Source: an uncultured SAR116 cluster alpha proteobacterium (GTDB taxonomy: Bacteria > Pseudomonadota > Alphaproteobacteria > Puniceispirillales > Marisalimonadaceae). From it: a DNA stretch of 56,701 nt. The translations under genes and the position numbers were made by a program. The stretch covers positions 1 through 56,701 of the forward strand of contig CACMYY010000006.1 of assembly GCA_902618025.1 (NCBI GenBank), written 5' to 3'. Positions 44,953 to 54,187 of the stretch are shown piece by piece; position 1 is the stretch's first letter, and the number at the start of each line of letters is the position of its first letter. The notes beneath the pieces are model-generated. The model saw only the letters and a list, made by a program, of their open reading frames with translations. It made no database searches and was not told where the DNA came from.

Positions 44953-46650
44953 TTATAAATAAATTTTCCATACAAAGATGAAAATCAATAAAATTATAAA
45001 AAGTTGCACAACTATTAATGTATCTTGGCCAACTTCTCTATCAAAAACTTTGTTTTTTATCATTGTATCAGAAAAAAACCTTTTTATAGATATAAATATA
45101 AATACAATAAATTGTTCAATTTTTTTATTTATGTCACTAATAAGACCTAAAAGAGGTAACAAAATCCCAGGTATCATCTTTCTATAAATCCAATCACTAT
45201 TTAAAACAGTTGAGTTTAGTTCTGGTGGATAGATTTTAAAATGCCATAAACATATAAAAGCAAATGCAGCAAATGTTAAAAGCTGTAATTGTCCAACAAC
45301 GTGGCTAAAGTCATATGGCTGATATTGGATTTGATGGGGTAAGACTTCATAAAAATAAGAAGGAAAAACTCCAATCAAAATACAGAGAGCTGATGCAATA
45401 ATCATTGCTATAATCATATTTAGAGGAGCTTCTTTTGTTTTTATACCGCTTTCATGTGCAAAAAAAGCAAAGAATGGGATTTTAATTCCTGAATGGTGAA
45501 GTACACCTGCTGATGCAAATAAAAGCATAAAGTAGACAAAGACTAATCCTTCTTTGCCAAGTGCTGACATTATAAGTGATTTTGCTACAAACCCACTAAA
45601 TAAGGGAAAAGCTGAAATAGAAATAGCCCCGATAATAGTGCATATTGCTGTGATGGGCATAAATTTAAATAGTCCACCTAATTCAGAAGCCTTACATGTT
45701 CCAACTCTATAAAGTACTGCTCCCATTCCCATGAATAGCAATCCTTTGTAAAGAATATGAGCAAACGCGTGCGCTACAGCTCCATTAATAGCTAATTCTG
45801 TGCCAATTCCAATGGCAACAATCATAAAACCAAGTTGGTTATTAAGGCTGTAAGTTAAAACTCTTCGTAAGTCATTTTCAATTACAGCAAAGAAAATAGG
45901 ATAAAAAGTCATAATTGCACCAATTATGATTAGTATTTCAGTACCTGCAAAAGATTTAGCAAAACAAAAAATAGCTAATTTAGTTGTAAATGTTGAAAGA
46001 GCAACTGTACCTATCTCTGAGGCTTCTGGGTAAGAATCTTGCAACCAGCCATTTAATAATGGAAAAGCAGCTTTTATTCCGAAAGCTATAAAAATTAACT
46101 GGCCATAGAGGGAATTGATATCAAAAGTTTTAAATTCTGCATTACCTGTCTCCGAAATTAGTAAAATTGCTCCAGCCAATAAAAACATTCCAGAACCAAC
46201 TTGTATTAAAATGTATCTAAATGCTGACTTATAAGATCTTTGTGTTTTGCTTGCTAAAATCAAAAAAACTGAAGTAAAGGCTGTAGCTTCCCACCATACA
46301 AATAATGTTAACAAGTCTCCAGCATGAACTGCTGCTATTGCTGCTCCACTGTAACTCATAATAGCTACATGCTGATTCCAATCTTTTTCATGAGCACCAT
46401 AGATAACATTCAATATAGCTGCAATGTGAAATATTATTGCAAAGGGTAGGGTTAAGGCATCTGATTGAAATATTATAAATTGAATATCCATTATTTCAAT
46501 TTTATAATGTAAACCAAAACCCAATGTTAAAGCGTAAGCTGAAACAAGGATAAGAACCATCATATATATCTGCCTGATTATATGAGGTAGGAAGGGAATT
46601 AATAATGCCCCAATAATCATTATTAAACCAGGAGGGAAACTACTTATCAT
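44953..46650 (-). CDS. Mrp antiporter subunit D-like (NuoL/MrpA-type) protein
   Basis: The product is 565 aa with about 15-16 membrane segments. Key charged residues of proton-translocating antiporter subunits are kept: Glu in FVWWEATAF, Lys in FGIKAAFPLLNGWL, and His/Lys in HAFAHILYKGLLF. A long C-terminal extension past residue 470 carries an extra amphipathic helix, as in NuoL/MrpA. It is the third antiporter-like subunit of this operon and overlaps the 75-aa gene by 11 bases. It probably supplies the MrpA-like channel together with the separate DUF4040 subunit. Confidence 0.9.
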   Translation of the reverse strand: MISSFPPGLIMIIGALLIPFLPHIIRQIYMMVLILVSAYALTLGFGLHYKIEIMDIQFIIFQSDALTLPFAIIFHIAAILNVIYGAHEKDWNQHVAIMSYSGAAIAAVHAGDLLTLFVWWEATAFTSVFLILASKTQRSYKSAFRYILIQVGSGMFLLAGAILLISETGNAEFKTFDINSLYGQLIFIAFGIKAAFPLLNGWLQDSYPEASEIGTVALSTFTTKLAIFCFAKSFAGTEILIIIGAIMTFYPIFFAVIENDLRRVLTYSLNNQLGFMIVAIGIGTELAINGAVAHAFAHILYKGLLFMGMGAVLYRVGTCKASELGGLFKFMPITAICTIIGAISISAFPLFSGFVAKSLIMSALGKEGLVFVYFMLLFASAGVLHHSGIKIPFFAFFAHESGIKTKEAPLNMIIAMIIASALCILIGVFPSYFYEVLPHQIQYQPYDFSHVVGQLQLLTFAAFAFICLWHFKIYPPELNSTVLNSDWIYRKMIPGILLPLLGLISDINKKIEQFIVFIFISIKRFFSDTMIKNKVFDREVGQDTLIVVQLFIILLIFIFVWKIYL

Positions 46651-46867
46651 AATAATCCTCGTCTTTCATAAGGAATGATCGTAAACTAACACCAAGTTTA
46701 AAAATTATTATGCATGATAAGTATCCAAAAAAAGCTGGAAAAAATAAGATATCTTCTATTGATGTTTCCCCATACCTATGTCCAATTAATTCTAAAATTA
46801 GAAAAATAATACACAGAAAAAGGACTGAGGTGTTTATTTTACCAAATTTTTCAATCAAATACTTCAT
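46640..46867 (-). CDS. Small two-helix membrane protein of the Mrp operon
   Basis: The product is 75 aa with two hydrophobic helices (about 14-30 and 40-60) and a charged C-terminus (MKDEDYYDK). It overlaps the gene upstream by four bases (ATGA) and the gene downstream by 11, so translation is firmly coupled. It does not match the standard Mrp subunits. A role as an accessory subunit bridging two antiporter-like subunits is inferred. Confidence 0.8.
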   Translation of the reverse strand: MKYLIEKFGKINTSVLFLCIIFLILELIGHRYGETSIEDILFFPAFFGYLSCIIIFKLGVSLRSFLMKDEDYYDK

Positions 46868-48321
46868 ATCTTACCCACCATCATGGAAGTTAGATTTTGA
46901 AATGGCTCTATACAAAAGAATAACAAAATAGTCAAAAAAGAAGTTATTAGAGTAGGAATTAAAATAAGTATAGGTATTTTTACACTTACTTCTCTTTCTT
47001 TTTTAAAAAAGAATGCTCTAGCTGGGATTTCCATTAAATAAAATGCATTGAGTACAGTAGATACACAAAAAACACCTATAACAACTACATAGCCACTATC
47101 AGCTGCACCCAACATTAAGAAGAATTTACTCCAAGAACCTGCCATCGGAGGAACTCCAATTATTGAAAGTGAACCAATAAAAAAAGTAAGAAAAATTAGA
47201 GACGCACTTTTACCATGACCATTTAAATCTGAAATTTTTGTAATTTTTGCTCCAACGTACAAAGCTCCCGCTACAAAAAATAAAGTAATTTTACCAGCAG
47301 CGTGAGTAATAATGTGTAAAGCAGCTCCTTGAGTTGCCATTGAAGTAGCCAATGCTCCCCCTAATGTAATATAAGAAAGTTGACTAATTGTTGAGTATGC
47401 TAGCCTTGCTTTTAAATCATCTTTGAAAATAGCTATTATACTTGTTGCTAGAAGAGTAATGGATGCTAGCCAAATTAACCATTCTGAAGCCCCTGTTTTG
47501 GCTAAAAAATCTATTCCAAAAATATTTGTTAGTATTATTAACATTGTAAACACACCTGCTTTTACAACGGCTACAGCATGTAAAAGGGCAGACACAGGTG
47601 TGGGGGCAACCATAGCAGCAGGCAACCACTTATGAATTGGCATCAGTGCAGCCTTCCCAATTCCAAAAACAAACATTGCTAATAAAAGGGGAGCATAGGC
47701 TACATCTATTTTACCGTCTAATACACCATTTTGGGACATTTCAAGGGAACCTGTAGCAACCCAAACCCAAACAATTGCTGGAAGAAGTAAAATAACAGAA
47801 GATCCAACCAAAATGGACATATATAACCGACCAGCTTTTTGCGCCATTTCATTTTGCTTATGAGTAACTAGAGGATATGTTGAAAATGTAAGAACTTCAT
47901 AAAAAATGAATAAAGTTAATAAATCACCTGCATAAGCAATACATAAAGCAGCATGAACAGCAATTGCATAAAATGCATAAAATCTTGTTTGATTTTTTTC
48001 TTTATTTCCCCTCATGTAACCAACTGAATAGATAGCTGCAAAAATCCATAGAAATGATGCGACTAGTCCAAAAATAGCTCCTAAAGGGGTAATTTCAAAA
48101 CCAATTGATATTCCTTCTGCAATTTTAACAATTTCTAAATTGATATTTTGATTATTAAGAGCTGAGTTCATAATATTGAATGCACCCCAAGAACTAATTA
48201 CACCACCAATTGGTCCCAAGAAATCTCTTAAAATTGTACTATTGGAAATAAATGGAGTTAAAACACTAACGATTAAAGGAGACAAAATTGTGATTAAAAT
48301 AAAATTTTCAATTGTTATCAT
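46864..48321 (-). CDS. Mrp antiporter subunit D-like protein (second copy)
   Basis: The product is 485 aa with about 14 membrane segments. Glu in LFIFYEVLTF, Lys in GIGKAALMPIHKWLP and the HIITHAAGKITLFF segment (His, Lys) are the proton-path residues. It is a member of the NuoL/M/N-type antiporter family. Both ends overlap neighbours by four bases. It differs clearly from the other two antiporter-like subunits, so this is an old divergence and not a recent duplication. Confidence 0.92.
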   Translation of the reverse strand: MITIENFILITILSPLIVSVLTPFISNSTILRDFLGPIGGVISSWGAFNIMNSALNNQNINLEIVKIAEGISIGFEITPLGAIFGLVASFLWIFAAIYSVGYMRGNKEKNQTRFYAFYAIAVHAALCIAYAGDLLTLFIFYEVLTFSTYPLVTHKQNEMAQKAGRLYMSILVGSSVILLLPAIVWVWVATGSLEMSQNGVLDGKIDVAYAPLLLAMFVFGIGKAALMPIHKWLPAAMVAPTPVSALLHAVAVVKAGVFTMLIILTNIFGIDFLAKTGASEWLIWLASITLLATSIIAIFKDDLKARLAYSTISQLSYITLGGALATSMATQGAALHIITHAAGKITLFFVAGALYVGAKITKISDLNGHGKSASLIFLTFFIGSLSIIGVPPMAGSWSKFFLMLGAADSGYVVVIGVFCVSTVLNAFYLMEIPARAFFFKKEREVSVKIPILILIPTLITSFLTILLFFCIEPFQNLTSMMVGKI

Positions 48322-49808
48322 TTGAGATCACCAATTAACTTTTCAGCGGCTTCAAAACTTCCGTTCACAACCAATGAGGCATCTAAACCAAAATAAATAT
48401 TAAAAAAAGTTATAATAATAAGAGATATATAAATTGCAGGGTTTTCTTTTATTACAATTTTTCTTCCCTCTCGCATCCACATGACTTCTATCATTTTCCA
48501 CAAATAAACTACTGATAATGCTGAACTAATTAATATGAGTATTGCTATCCATATGGCATCTGAACTGATAGTTGCTTTAATCAAATATAATTTGGAAATG
48601 AATCCAGCTGTAAGTGGAAGACCTGCTAGACTTAATGAGCAGATAACAAAACAAAAAAAAGTGATGGGCATTGCCCTACCGAGACCAGATAAATTATTTA
48701 TAGTAACTCTTTTTTGAATAAAAAAACCAAGGGACGTTATAGCTATGAATAAACCACCTTTAATTATGGCATGATTAAACATATGTATAAATCCAGCTGC
48801 TATACTTGCTTTTGTACCAATGGCAAAAGCAAGAGTAATATATCCAATTTGTGCAACTGAAGAATGAGCAAGTAGCCTTTTAATATCCTTTTCATATATA
48901 GCCATAATTGTACCAGCAAACATAGCTATGATTGAGAGGGGAAGAATAACATACAATAAAGTGTTGTTTATTAAATCTTCTGAGTTTTCAAAAACAGAAA
49001 ATAATATGCGAGCTAATATGTACAAAGAAGCTTTTGTTGCAGTTGCTGCTAGTAAAACAGAAACTGCAGATGGAGCATAAGCATACGCTCTTGGTAACCA
49101 AATATGTAAAGGAAAAACAGCAGCTTTAACCATAATCCCAATTATCATAAAACCAAAACCTGCAATTAATGCTTTGTTGTTATTAAGATCAGATATTCTA
49201 TTTGTTAGATCCTCCATATTTAAAGTGCCAGTTATTCCATATAATAATCCTACACCTATGACATATAGAGTTGCTCCAACTGCACCAATAATGAGGTAAT
49301 TATAAGCTGCAACTAAGGCTTGTTTATTTTTTTGAGCTCCCATTGCCACAAGCGCAACAGAGGCTAAAGACGATATTTCTAAAAATACAAAGAGGTTAAA
49401 TGCATCACCTGTTGTTACAAGACCTAGCAATCCAGCTATAGCTAAAAGCCACAAACTATAGACTTTTGAAATTGATTTCTTTTCAATTTCCTCAGGCATT
49501 ATTTTATAAGCAAATATAGTTGCGAAAAAACTTATTCCAGAAATTATAATAATCGGAATAATTGCTACTTTATCAATAATATATTCTATCCCTATTGGTG
49601 GCATCCATTTGCCTAAGGCATATGAAATATGAGATTGAATTTGGATTTCTTGATATAATAAAATTGAAAATAAAAATGTTAAAAAGGTGCTTAAAGTCGT
49701 TAAAATCCATGAAAAAAATATATTAGCAATAAGCACAACAAATAAAGATGTAATTAATGGACATAAAACCACAAGAATTGGAAGATTTTTTGTCAAGATG
49801 TCTATCAT
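48318..49808 (-). CDS. mnhD: Mrp antiporter subunit D
   Basis: The product is 496 aa with about 14 membrane segments. Glu in VFLEISSLAS, Lys in MVKAAVFPLHIWLPRAYAYAPS and HMFNHAIIKGGLF carry the proton-path residues. Of the three antiporter-like subunits this one directly follows mnhC and is most like canonical MnhD/MrpD. Four-base overlaps join it to both neighbours. Confidence 0.94.
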   Translation of the reverse strand: MIDILTKNLPILVVLCPLITSLFVVLIANIFFSWILTTLSTFLTFLFSILLYQEIQIQSHISYALGKWMPPIGIEYIIDKVAIIPIIIISGISFFATIFAYKIMPEEIEKKSISKVYSLWLLAIAGLLGLVTTGDAFNLFVFLEISSLASVALVAMGAQKNKQALVAAYNYLIIGAVGATLYVIGVGLLYGITGTLNMEDLTNRISDLNNNKALIAGFGFMIIGIMVKAAVFPLHIWLPRAYAYAPSAVSVLLAATATKASLYILARILFSVFENSEDLINNTLLYVILPLSIIAMFAGTIMAIYEKDIKRLLAHSSVAQIGYITLAFAIGTKASIAAGFIHMFNHAIIKGGLFIAITSLGFFIQKRVTINNLSGLGRAMPITFFCFVICSLSLAGLPLTAGFISKLYLIKATISSDAIWIAILILISSALSVVYLWKMIEVMWMREGRKIVIKENPAIYISLIIITFFNIYFGLDASLVVNGSFEAAEKLIGDLK

Positions 49809-50218
49809 TGCTTAAATTTCAAATCCACACTTTTTCCAGTTTTAATATCATCGTGATAATCTACAAGATCTTGCGCAGATATATCGTCTTCCTCGATGCT
49901 GCCATATTCTGTATTTATTTTTAATACTAACGATAACCCAAGAGCTGTTGTTGCAACACCTACAACAATGGCTGTAAGTATCAATACATGGGGAAGGGGA
50001 TTTGAGTAAATACTTTCAAAAGATTCATTTAAAATTGGGGGCGTGCCCCCTTTAATTTTTCCAAAAGTTATATAGAGTAAAAACACAGATGTTTGAAAAA
50101 TAGTAAGTCCAACGATTTTTTTTAAAAAATTTTTTCTACCTATTACCAGAAACAAACCAATCATCATTAGACAAAACACTATCCAGTAATTCCAAATACC
50201 AATTGTTGATGAAATCAT
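49805..50218 (-). CDS. mnhC: Mrp antiporter subunit C (NuoK-like)
   Basis: The product is 137 aa with three membrane helices. The VGVATTALGLSLVLKI helix is the family signature, matching NuoK. The C-terminal tail is acidic. It is one base after mnhB and overlaps mnhD by four bases. Confidence 0.93.
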   Translation of the reverse strand: MISSTIGIWNYWIVFCLMMIGLFLVIGRKNFLKKIVGLTIFQTSVFLLYITFGKIKGGTPPILNESFESIYSNPLPHVLILTAIVVGVATTALGLSLVLKINTEYGSIEEDDISAQDLVDYHDDIKTGKSVDLKFKQ

Positions 50219-50219
50219 T

Positions 50220-50648
50220 TTATTTCTCTTTTATATTATCGTAACTAGCGAAGGCATTAAATAGTGCAATCATAACGTTTGAAACAGTTAAGCCGACACC
50301 TAATTCCACTAGTAATATGCCTATGTGCTGACCAGATTGTGGCGAAGATCCAAGTACATTGTAGGCTAAAAACTCATCTCCTAATAACATTGAAACAATG
50401 CCTACACCACCGTAAATAATACCCCCTAAAGCTAGTAAAATTAAGTTAATGTTTGACGGGAATAATTTTTTTCCTGCTTCAATTCCAAATACAAGGGAAT
50501 ATAGGATAAATGCACTAGCTACAATTACTCCGGCTTGAAAACCTCCTCCAGGACCAAAATCACCATGAAATTGAACATAAAGCCCAAAAAGTATGATGGG
50601 TGCAAAAAGTATTTTGGTAGAAATTCTCAAAATCGGATTGTTATGCAT
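50220..50648 (-). CDS. mnhB: Mrp antiporter subunit B
   Basis: The product is 142 aa with four membrane helices. The HGDFGPGGGFQAGVIVASA motif is diagnostic for MnhB/MrpB. It overlaps the DUF4040 gene upstream by eight bases. Confidence 0.95.
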   Translation of the reverse strand: MHNNPILRISTKILFAPIILFGLYVQFHGDFGPGGGFQAGVIVASAFILYSLVFGIEAGKKLFPSNINLILLALGGIIYGGVGIVSMLLGDEFLAYNVLGSSPQSGQHIGILLVELGVGLTVSNVMIALFNAFASYDNIKEK

Positions 50649-51219
50649 TTTTTCTAATCTTTTGTTTAGGTTGAGATTTATTTTTTTTTGCAGGATCTTT
50701 TTTCTGTAGAAGTGCCAGCACAGCTACTCCAGCAGTAAAAACAACTATCGTTTCACCAAATGTATCGTATCCTCTATAACTTGCTAAAACTGAAGTAACT
50801 ATATTTGGGATTCCAATATCCTCTTTGGATCCTTTAATATACTCAGGTGCAATATGTTGATGTATTGGAGCTGTAAACTGACCAATTTCAGGCAAATCAT
50901 AACTGCACCAGATTAATATTCCCCCAAGAATTATACACGATAGTGCCGGAACAAATTCACTACTAATGCTCTCTTCCTCTTTTTTAGGTAAATAAGCCAT
51001 AGCTGCAAGAAAGAGTATAGTAGAAATTCCTGCACCTACTGAGGCTTCTGTGAATGCAACATCAACTGCGTCTAATGTTATAAACATTAATGCTGCTACA
51101 AGAGAATAAGCACTTGTCAAAATTACAGTAAATATAACAGTTCTAGTTTTTATAAGTGCTATCGCAATACTAAGCATAATTGTGACCAAAAAAGCATTAA
51201 TTAATAATTCAGAAATCAT
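50641..51219 (-). CDS. DUF4040 (MbhD/MbhE-like) Mrp subunit
   Basis: The product is 192 aa. The N-terminal half has three helices with the LDAVDVAFTEASVGAGIST motif of DUF4040. The second half has the MbhE-like RGYDTFGETIVVFTAGVAVL helix. In classical Mrp these parts form the C-terminus of the large MrpA; here they stand alone, as in the split operons of many alphaproteobacteria and in archaeal Mbh. A lysine-rich tail ends the protein. Confidence 0.9.
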   Translation of the reverse strand: MISELLINAFLVTIMLSIAIALIKTRTVIFTVILTSAYSLVAALMFITLDAVDVAFTEASVGAGISTILFLAAMAYLPKKEEESISSEFVPALSCIILGGILIWCSYDLPEIGQFTAPIHQHIAPEYIKGSKEDIGIPNIVTSVLASYRGYDTFGETIVVFTAGVAVLALLQKKDPAKKNKSQPKQKIRKNA

Positions 51220-51536
51220 AAAATTTTTCCAATCTTTTTCCCTACTGGAAGTATATTTTTTTGCCTCGCTAGATTTGCAGTTACATGACTCGTAACTGGA
51301 CTAGTAAAAAAAATAAACACACCAATTAGTATCAACTTAACGGTTATTAATGACCAACCAGTTTGAAATATCATTCCTAAAATAAAAAAAGCAGTACCAC
51401 CAGTATCAATCATACCTGCTGCATGAATTCTTGAAAATACGTCTGGTAGCTTAATAAGTCCGCAGGCACCAATAATTATTGACAGAGAACCAATAAAAAA
51501 ACATATGCTAGTGAGGATATCTAATATCAATTCCAC
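51216..51536 (-). CDS. mnhG: Mrp antiporter subunit G
   Basis: The product is 106 aa with three membrane helices. GLIKLPDVFSRIHAAGMIDTGG is characteristic of MnhG (PDVFxRxHA). It overlaps the DUF4040 gene by four bases and is two bases after mnhF. Confidence 0.94.
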   Translation of the reverse strand: MELILDILTSICFFIGSLSIIIGACGLIKLPDVFSRIHAAGMIDTGGTAFFILGMIFQTGWSLITVKLILIGVFIFFTSPVTSHVTANLARQKNILPVGKKIGKIL

Positions 51537-51538
51537 GC

Positions 51539-51823
51539 TTATTTATCTCCACCCAAAGATCCAGTACTAAAAAGTTTTAAAACAGCAACTGTGCCTATAA
51601 AATTAATTAATGCATATACAATGGCAATATCTAAAAATTCTGGTCTATTTGAGTAAAACCCATGTATAGAAATGCCGATCACTATTACTGTTCCAAGACT
51701 GTTAATTGCTAAAATTCTATCAAATGTTGTTTTACCTAAAACAATTCTTACTAAAATTAAAATTCCTGTAATTGCACAGGCAATTAAACCGGCTAAAAAC
51801 ATTATTTCTTGCCCTCTAACCAA
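51539..51823 (-). CDS. mnhF: Mrp antiporter subunit F
   Basis: The product is 94 aa with three helices. RIVLGKTTFDRILAINSLG is the family motif (GPxxxDRxxAxN type), and the YALINFIGTVAV helix follows. Its start lies 22 bases inside mnhE. The second codon region (MVRGQEIMF) allows a shorter start at the next ATG. Confidence 0.92.
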   Translation of the reverse strand: MVRGQEIMFLAGLIACAITGILILVRIVLGKTTFDRILAINSLGTVIVIGISIHGFYSNRPEFLDIAIVYALINFIGTVAVLKLFSTGSLGGDK

Positions 51824-52269
51824 GTTACTTTTTTATCCATTTCATTAGTTCGAACGTCATTTCCAAAATCAGAATTTAGAGCATGCACCTCAAAAACACC
51901 TTTTTGTATTTTTGTTGTAACTGTTCCTGGTGTTAGTGTGATTGAGTTGGCATATGTAACTTTTGCAACATCGGTGACTTGAGAAGTTTTTACAGTAAAA
52001 GTTTCTGGTTCAACTTTCCCATTAATAATTACTTTTGCAGTACTTAAATTTGATTTCAATATTTCTTTAAATAACCATATGAGATAATTTAAAAGTCTTG
52101 GCATAAAAAATATGGGTAGACCTTCATCATCAATAAGTTTGCCGCGTTTAGCAACATAAACACAAAATGCACATGAAATTATACCTAAACTAACTATTAG
52201 TACGTTGTAGTGTCCAGACATCAATAACCACAAAGAAAATAATATAAAAAAAAGGATAAATGATTTCAT
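51802..52269 (-). CDS. mnhE: Mrp antiporter subunit E
   Basis: The product is 155 aa. Two N-terminal helices are followed by the soluble domain with ANSITLTPGTVT, the MnhE signature. It is the first gene of the operon. Ten genes (mnhE to the NuoL-like gene) follow almost without gaps. The 76 bases before it, after thiY, presumably hold the promoter unless the thiY transcript reads through. The complex exchanges Na+ for H+ at the inner membrane. Confidence 0.94.
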   Translation of the reverse strand: MKSFILFFILFSLWLLMSGHYNVLIVSLGIISCAFCVYVAKRGKLIDDEGLPIFFMPRLLNYLIWLFKEILKSNLSTAKVIINGKVEPETFTVKTSQVTDVAKVTYANSITLTPGTVTTKIQKGVFEVHALNSDFGNDVRTNEMDKKVTWLEGKK

Positions 52270-52345
52270 TAATTTAAGCCTTAATTAAGTTATCGTTAAT
52301 TTTTACCCAATGTTAGTCTTAATTTCAATAACAGTTTTAGTTGAG

Positions 52346-53284
52346 CTATGGCTTCGCAAAAGTTTCTACTTTTGTAATTTTTTTAATAATCCGCTTTTTT
52401 TCTAAAAACTTACTAAAATTTGTGTAGGTTTTTAAATCATGTGCTTGTGGCCTTAGAGCAAACCTAGAAATCGTGTCTTTGTAAGCTCTTTTATTTAATT
52501 CATCATCTAAACCTTTTCTGTAAGATGAAAAGTCTTTCCACGTAGAAACTGGGTCATTAATAATTGTTAAAGTAGCCTTTTGAATTGCACTAAAAAATTT
52601 ATCAAAAAGTGGGTTGTTCTTATTCTTTTGATTTGCAATGTATATCAATTCTTCATAAGTTGGCACGCCATGCTCCTCTGGATAGAAAGCTCTACCCGGA
52701 TGATTAACAATGTCCATTTGATTGAGCTCAAAATTTCTAAAAGCTCCAATAACTGCATCAACCTTCTTTGCTATTAAAGAGGGTGACAATGAGAAGTTAA
52801 TATTCACTAAATCTACATCAGACATATTAAGGTTATATTTTTGAAGCATTCCAGAGAGTAAGGCTTCTTCAAATCCACCTACTGAAAATCCAACTTTCTT
52901 TCCTTTGAGGTCTGAAATTGTCTTAATAGGCCCATCTTTTAAGACAACTAGTGAATTTAGCGGAACACTAACTAAAGTTCCAACTCTTACTACAGGTAAA
53001 CCCTGGTCAACTTGAATGTGTAATTGTGGTTGATATGAAATTGCTAAGTCTAATTTACCAGCAGCTACTAATTTTGGCGGATCATTCGGATCAGCTGGTT
53101 CAATCATCTCAACTTCAAGGTTAAGATCTCTAAAAAAATTTCTTTTCTTAGCTATTATTAAAGGAGCATGATCAGGATTGATAAACCAATCAAGTCCTAT
53201 AGTTAACTTTTGAGATGAAGCGCTGACATTAAAAGTAAATGTTAAAAGTAAAAAACTTAAAATTATTTTGAATATTTTGTTCAT
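52346..53284 (-). CDS. thiY: Periplasmic binding protein for a thiamine pyrimidine precursor (ThiY/NMT1-like)
   Basis: The product is 312 aa. A signal peptide (about 1-22) ends near VSASS. GLDWFINPDHAPLIIAKKR and LDLAISYQPQLH are typical of the ThiY/NMT1 family, which binds FAMP or HMP. Its leader is a TPP riboswitch whose 3' edge holds the ribosome site, so thiamine status controls its translation. An ABC permease gene lies just upstream, but no ATPase gene is adjacent. Confidence 0.92.
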   Translation of the reverse strand: MNKIFKIILSFLLLTFTFNVSASSQKLTIGLDWFINPDHAPLIIAKKRNFFRDLNLEVEMIEPADPNDPPKLVAAGKLDLAISYQPQLHIQVDQGLPVVRVGTLVSVPLNSLVVLKDGPIKTISDLKGKKVGFSVGGFEEALLSGMLQKYNLNMSDVDLVNINFSLSPSLIAKKVDAVIGAFRNFELNQMDIVNHPGRAFYPEEHGVPTYEELIYIANQKNKNNPLFDKFFSAIQKATLTIINDPVSTWKDFSSYRKGLDDELNKRAYKDTISRFALRPQAHDLKTYTNFSKFLEKKRIIKKITKVETFAKP

Positions 53285-53287
53285 CTG

Positions 53288-53367
53288 CGTCTCCCTCCGC
53301 TGGTTTTAACCAGATCAGGTTATAAGGGTTAATTTCTCAGCAAGACGAATGTCAAGCACCCCTGGCA
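53288..53367 (-). promoter_or_regulatory. TPP (thiamine pyrophosphate) riboswitch
   Basis: Read on the minus strand, the conserved parts appear in order: GGGGTGC, GCTGAGA, an ACCC segment, then ACCTGATCTGG and CCAGCGGAGGGA. The thiY ATG follows the aptamer by fewer than ten bases. The GGAGGGAG of the aptamer's own 3' strand is the only ribosome site available, so ligand binding should block translation directly. The outer helix P1 looks short. Confidence 0.95.
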
Positions 53368-53407
53368 AATTATTTTTATAACAAATATTGAAAAAATCAA
53401 TAATATT

Positions 53408-54133
53408 TTATTTCCACCATACATATCTGCTAAGAACATAATCTGTAATTTTATAAATTGTAATGGTCATAAAAATAAGAATTAATAGAGCAGCAAACAT
53501 GTTATCAGTTTGTAATCTGGCATTACTGTATATCATAAATGAACCAAGCCCTGTGCTTCCACCTATCCATTCTCCTACAACTGCACCAATTGGGGCAAAG
53601 CAAGCAGCAACCCGAAGCCCAGAACATAATCCAGGTAAAGAAGATGGAATTTTAATTTTCCAGAACAATTGAATTTTAGAGAGGTTTAACGTTTTACCGG
53701 CATCAATTAGTTCTTGAGGAACTTTATTTAAGGCATCTGTGAAGTTTGATGTAATTGGGAAAAAAACTATCAAAACTCCAATTACTATTTTGCTGATCAT
53801 TCCATAACCAAGCCATAAAATTAACAATGGTGCCAATGCAAAAACTGGAATTGATTGGCTGGCAAGCAATATAGGCATTATCCATCTTTTTAATGTGACC
53901 GAAGAAGAAATTATCAAAGCTGTTGTTATTCCAATTAAAGAGCCAATTGCTATAGATGCTAATATTTCAACTAGCGTATATGATGCGTGAACTATGAGTT
54001 CCTCCCAGTTAACGTAAATTGATGCAAATACTTTTGATGGAGGAGGGAGCATAAATACAGGTAAATTAAAAAATGAACAGCTTATTTCCCATAAAACAAA
54101 AATAGTTGTTGCAATTAATATTCCTCTAACCAT
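53408..54133 (-). CDS. ABC transporter permease (ThiX/SsuC type)
   Basis: The product is 241 aa with about six membrane segments. The EAA-type loop contacting the ATPase reads DAGKTLNLSKIQLFWKIKIPSSLPGL (its edges: DAGKTLN and PSSLPGL). It belongs to the permease group that serves NMT1-like, taurine and aliphatic sulfonate binding proteins. The neighbouring thiY suggests pyrimidine-precursor uptake. It lies upstream of the TPP riboswitch, so that element does not control it. AAAGG lies before the ATG. Confidence 0.9.
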   Translation of the reverse strand: MVRGILIATTIFVLWEISCSFFNLPVFMLPPPSKVFASIYVNWEELIVHASYTLVEILASIAIGSLIGITTALIISSSVTLKRWIMPILLASQSIPVFALAPLLILWLGYGMISKIVIGVLIVFFPITSNFTDALNKVPQELIDAGKTLNLSKIQLFWKIKIPSSLPGLCSGLRVAACFAPIGAVVGEWIGGSTGLGSFMIYSNARLQTDNMFAALLILIFMTITIYKITDYVLSRYVWWK

Positions 54134-54187
54134 TGTAACCTTTATGAAATTAATTTTATATTAATTATATATATTAAATAGAAAAGA

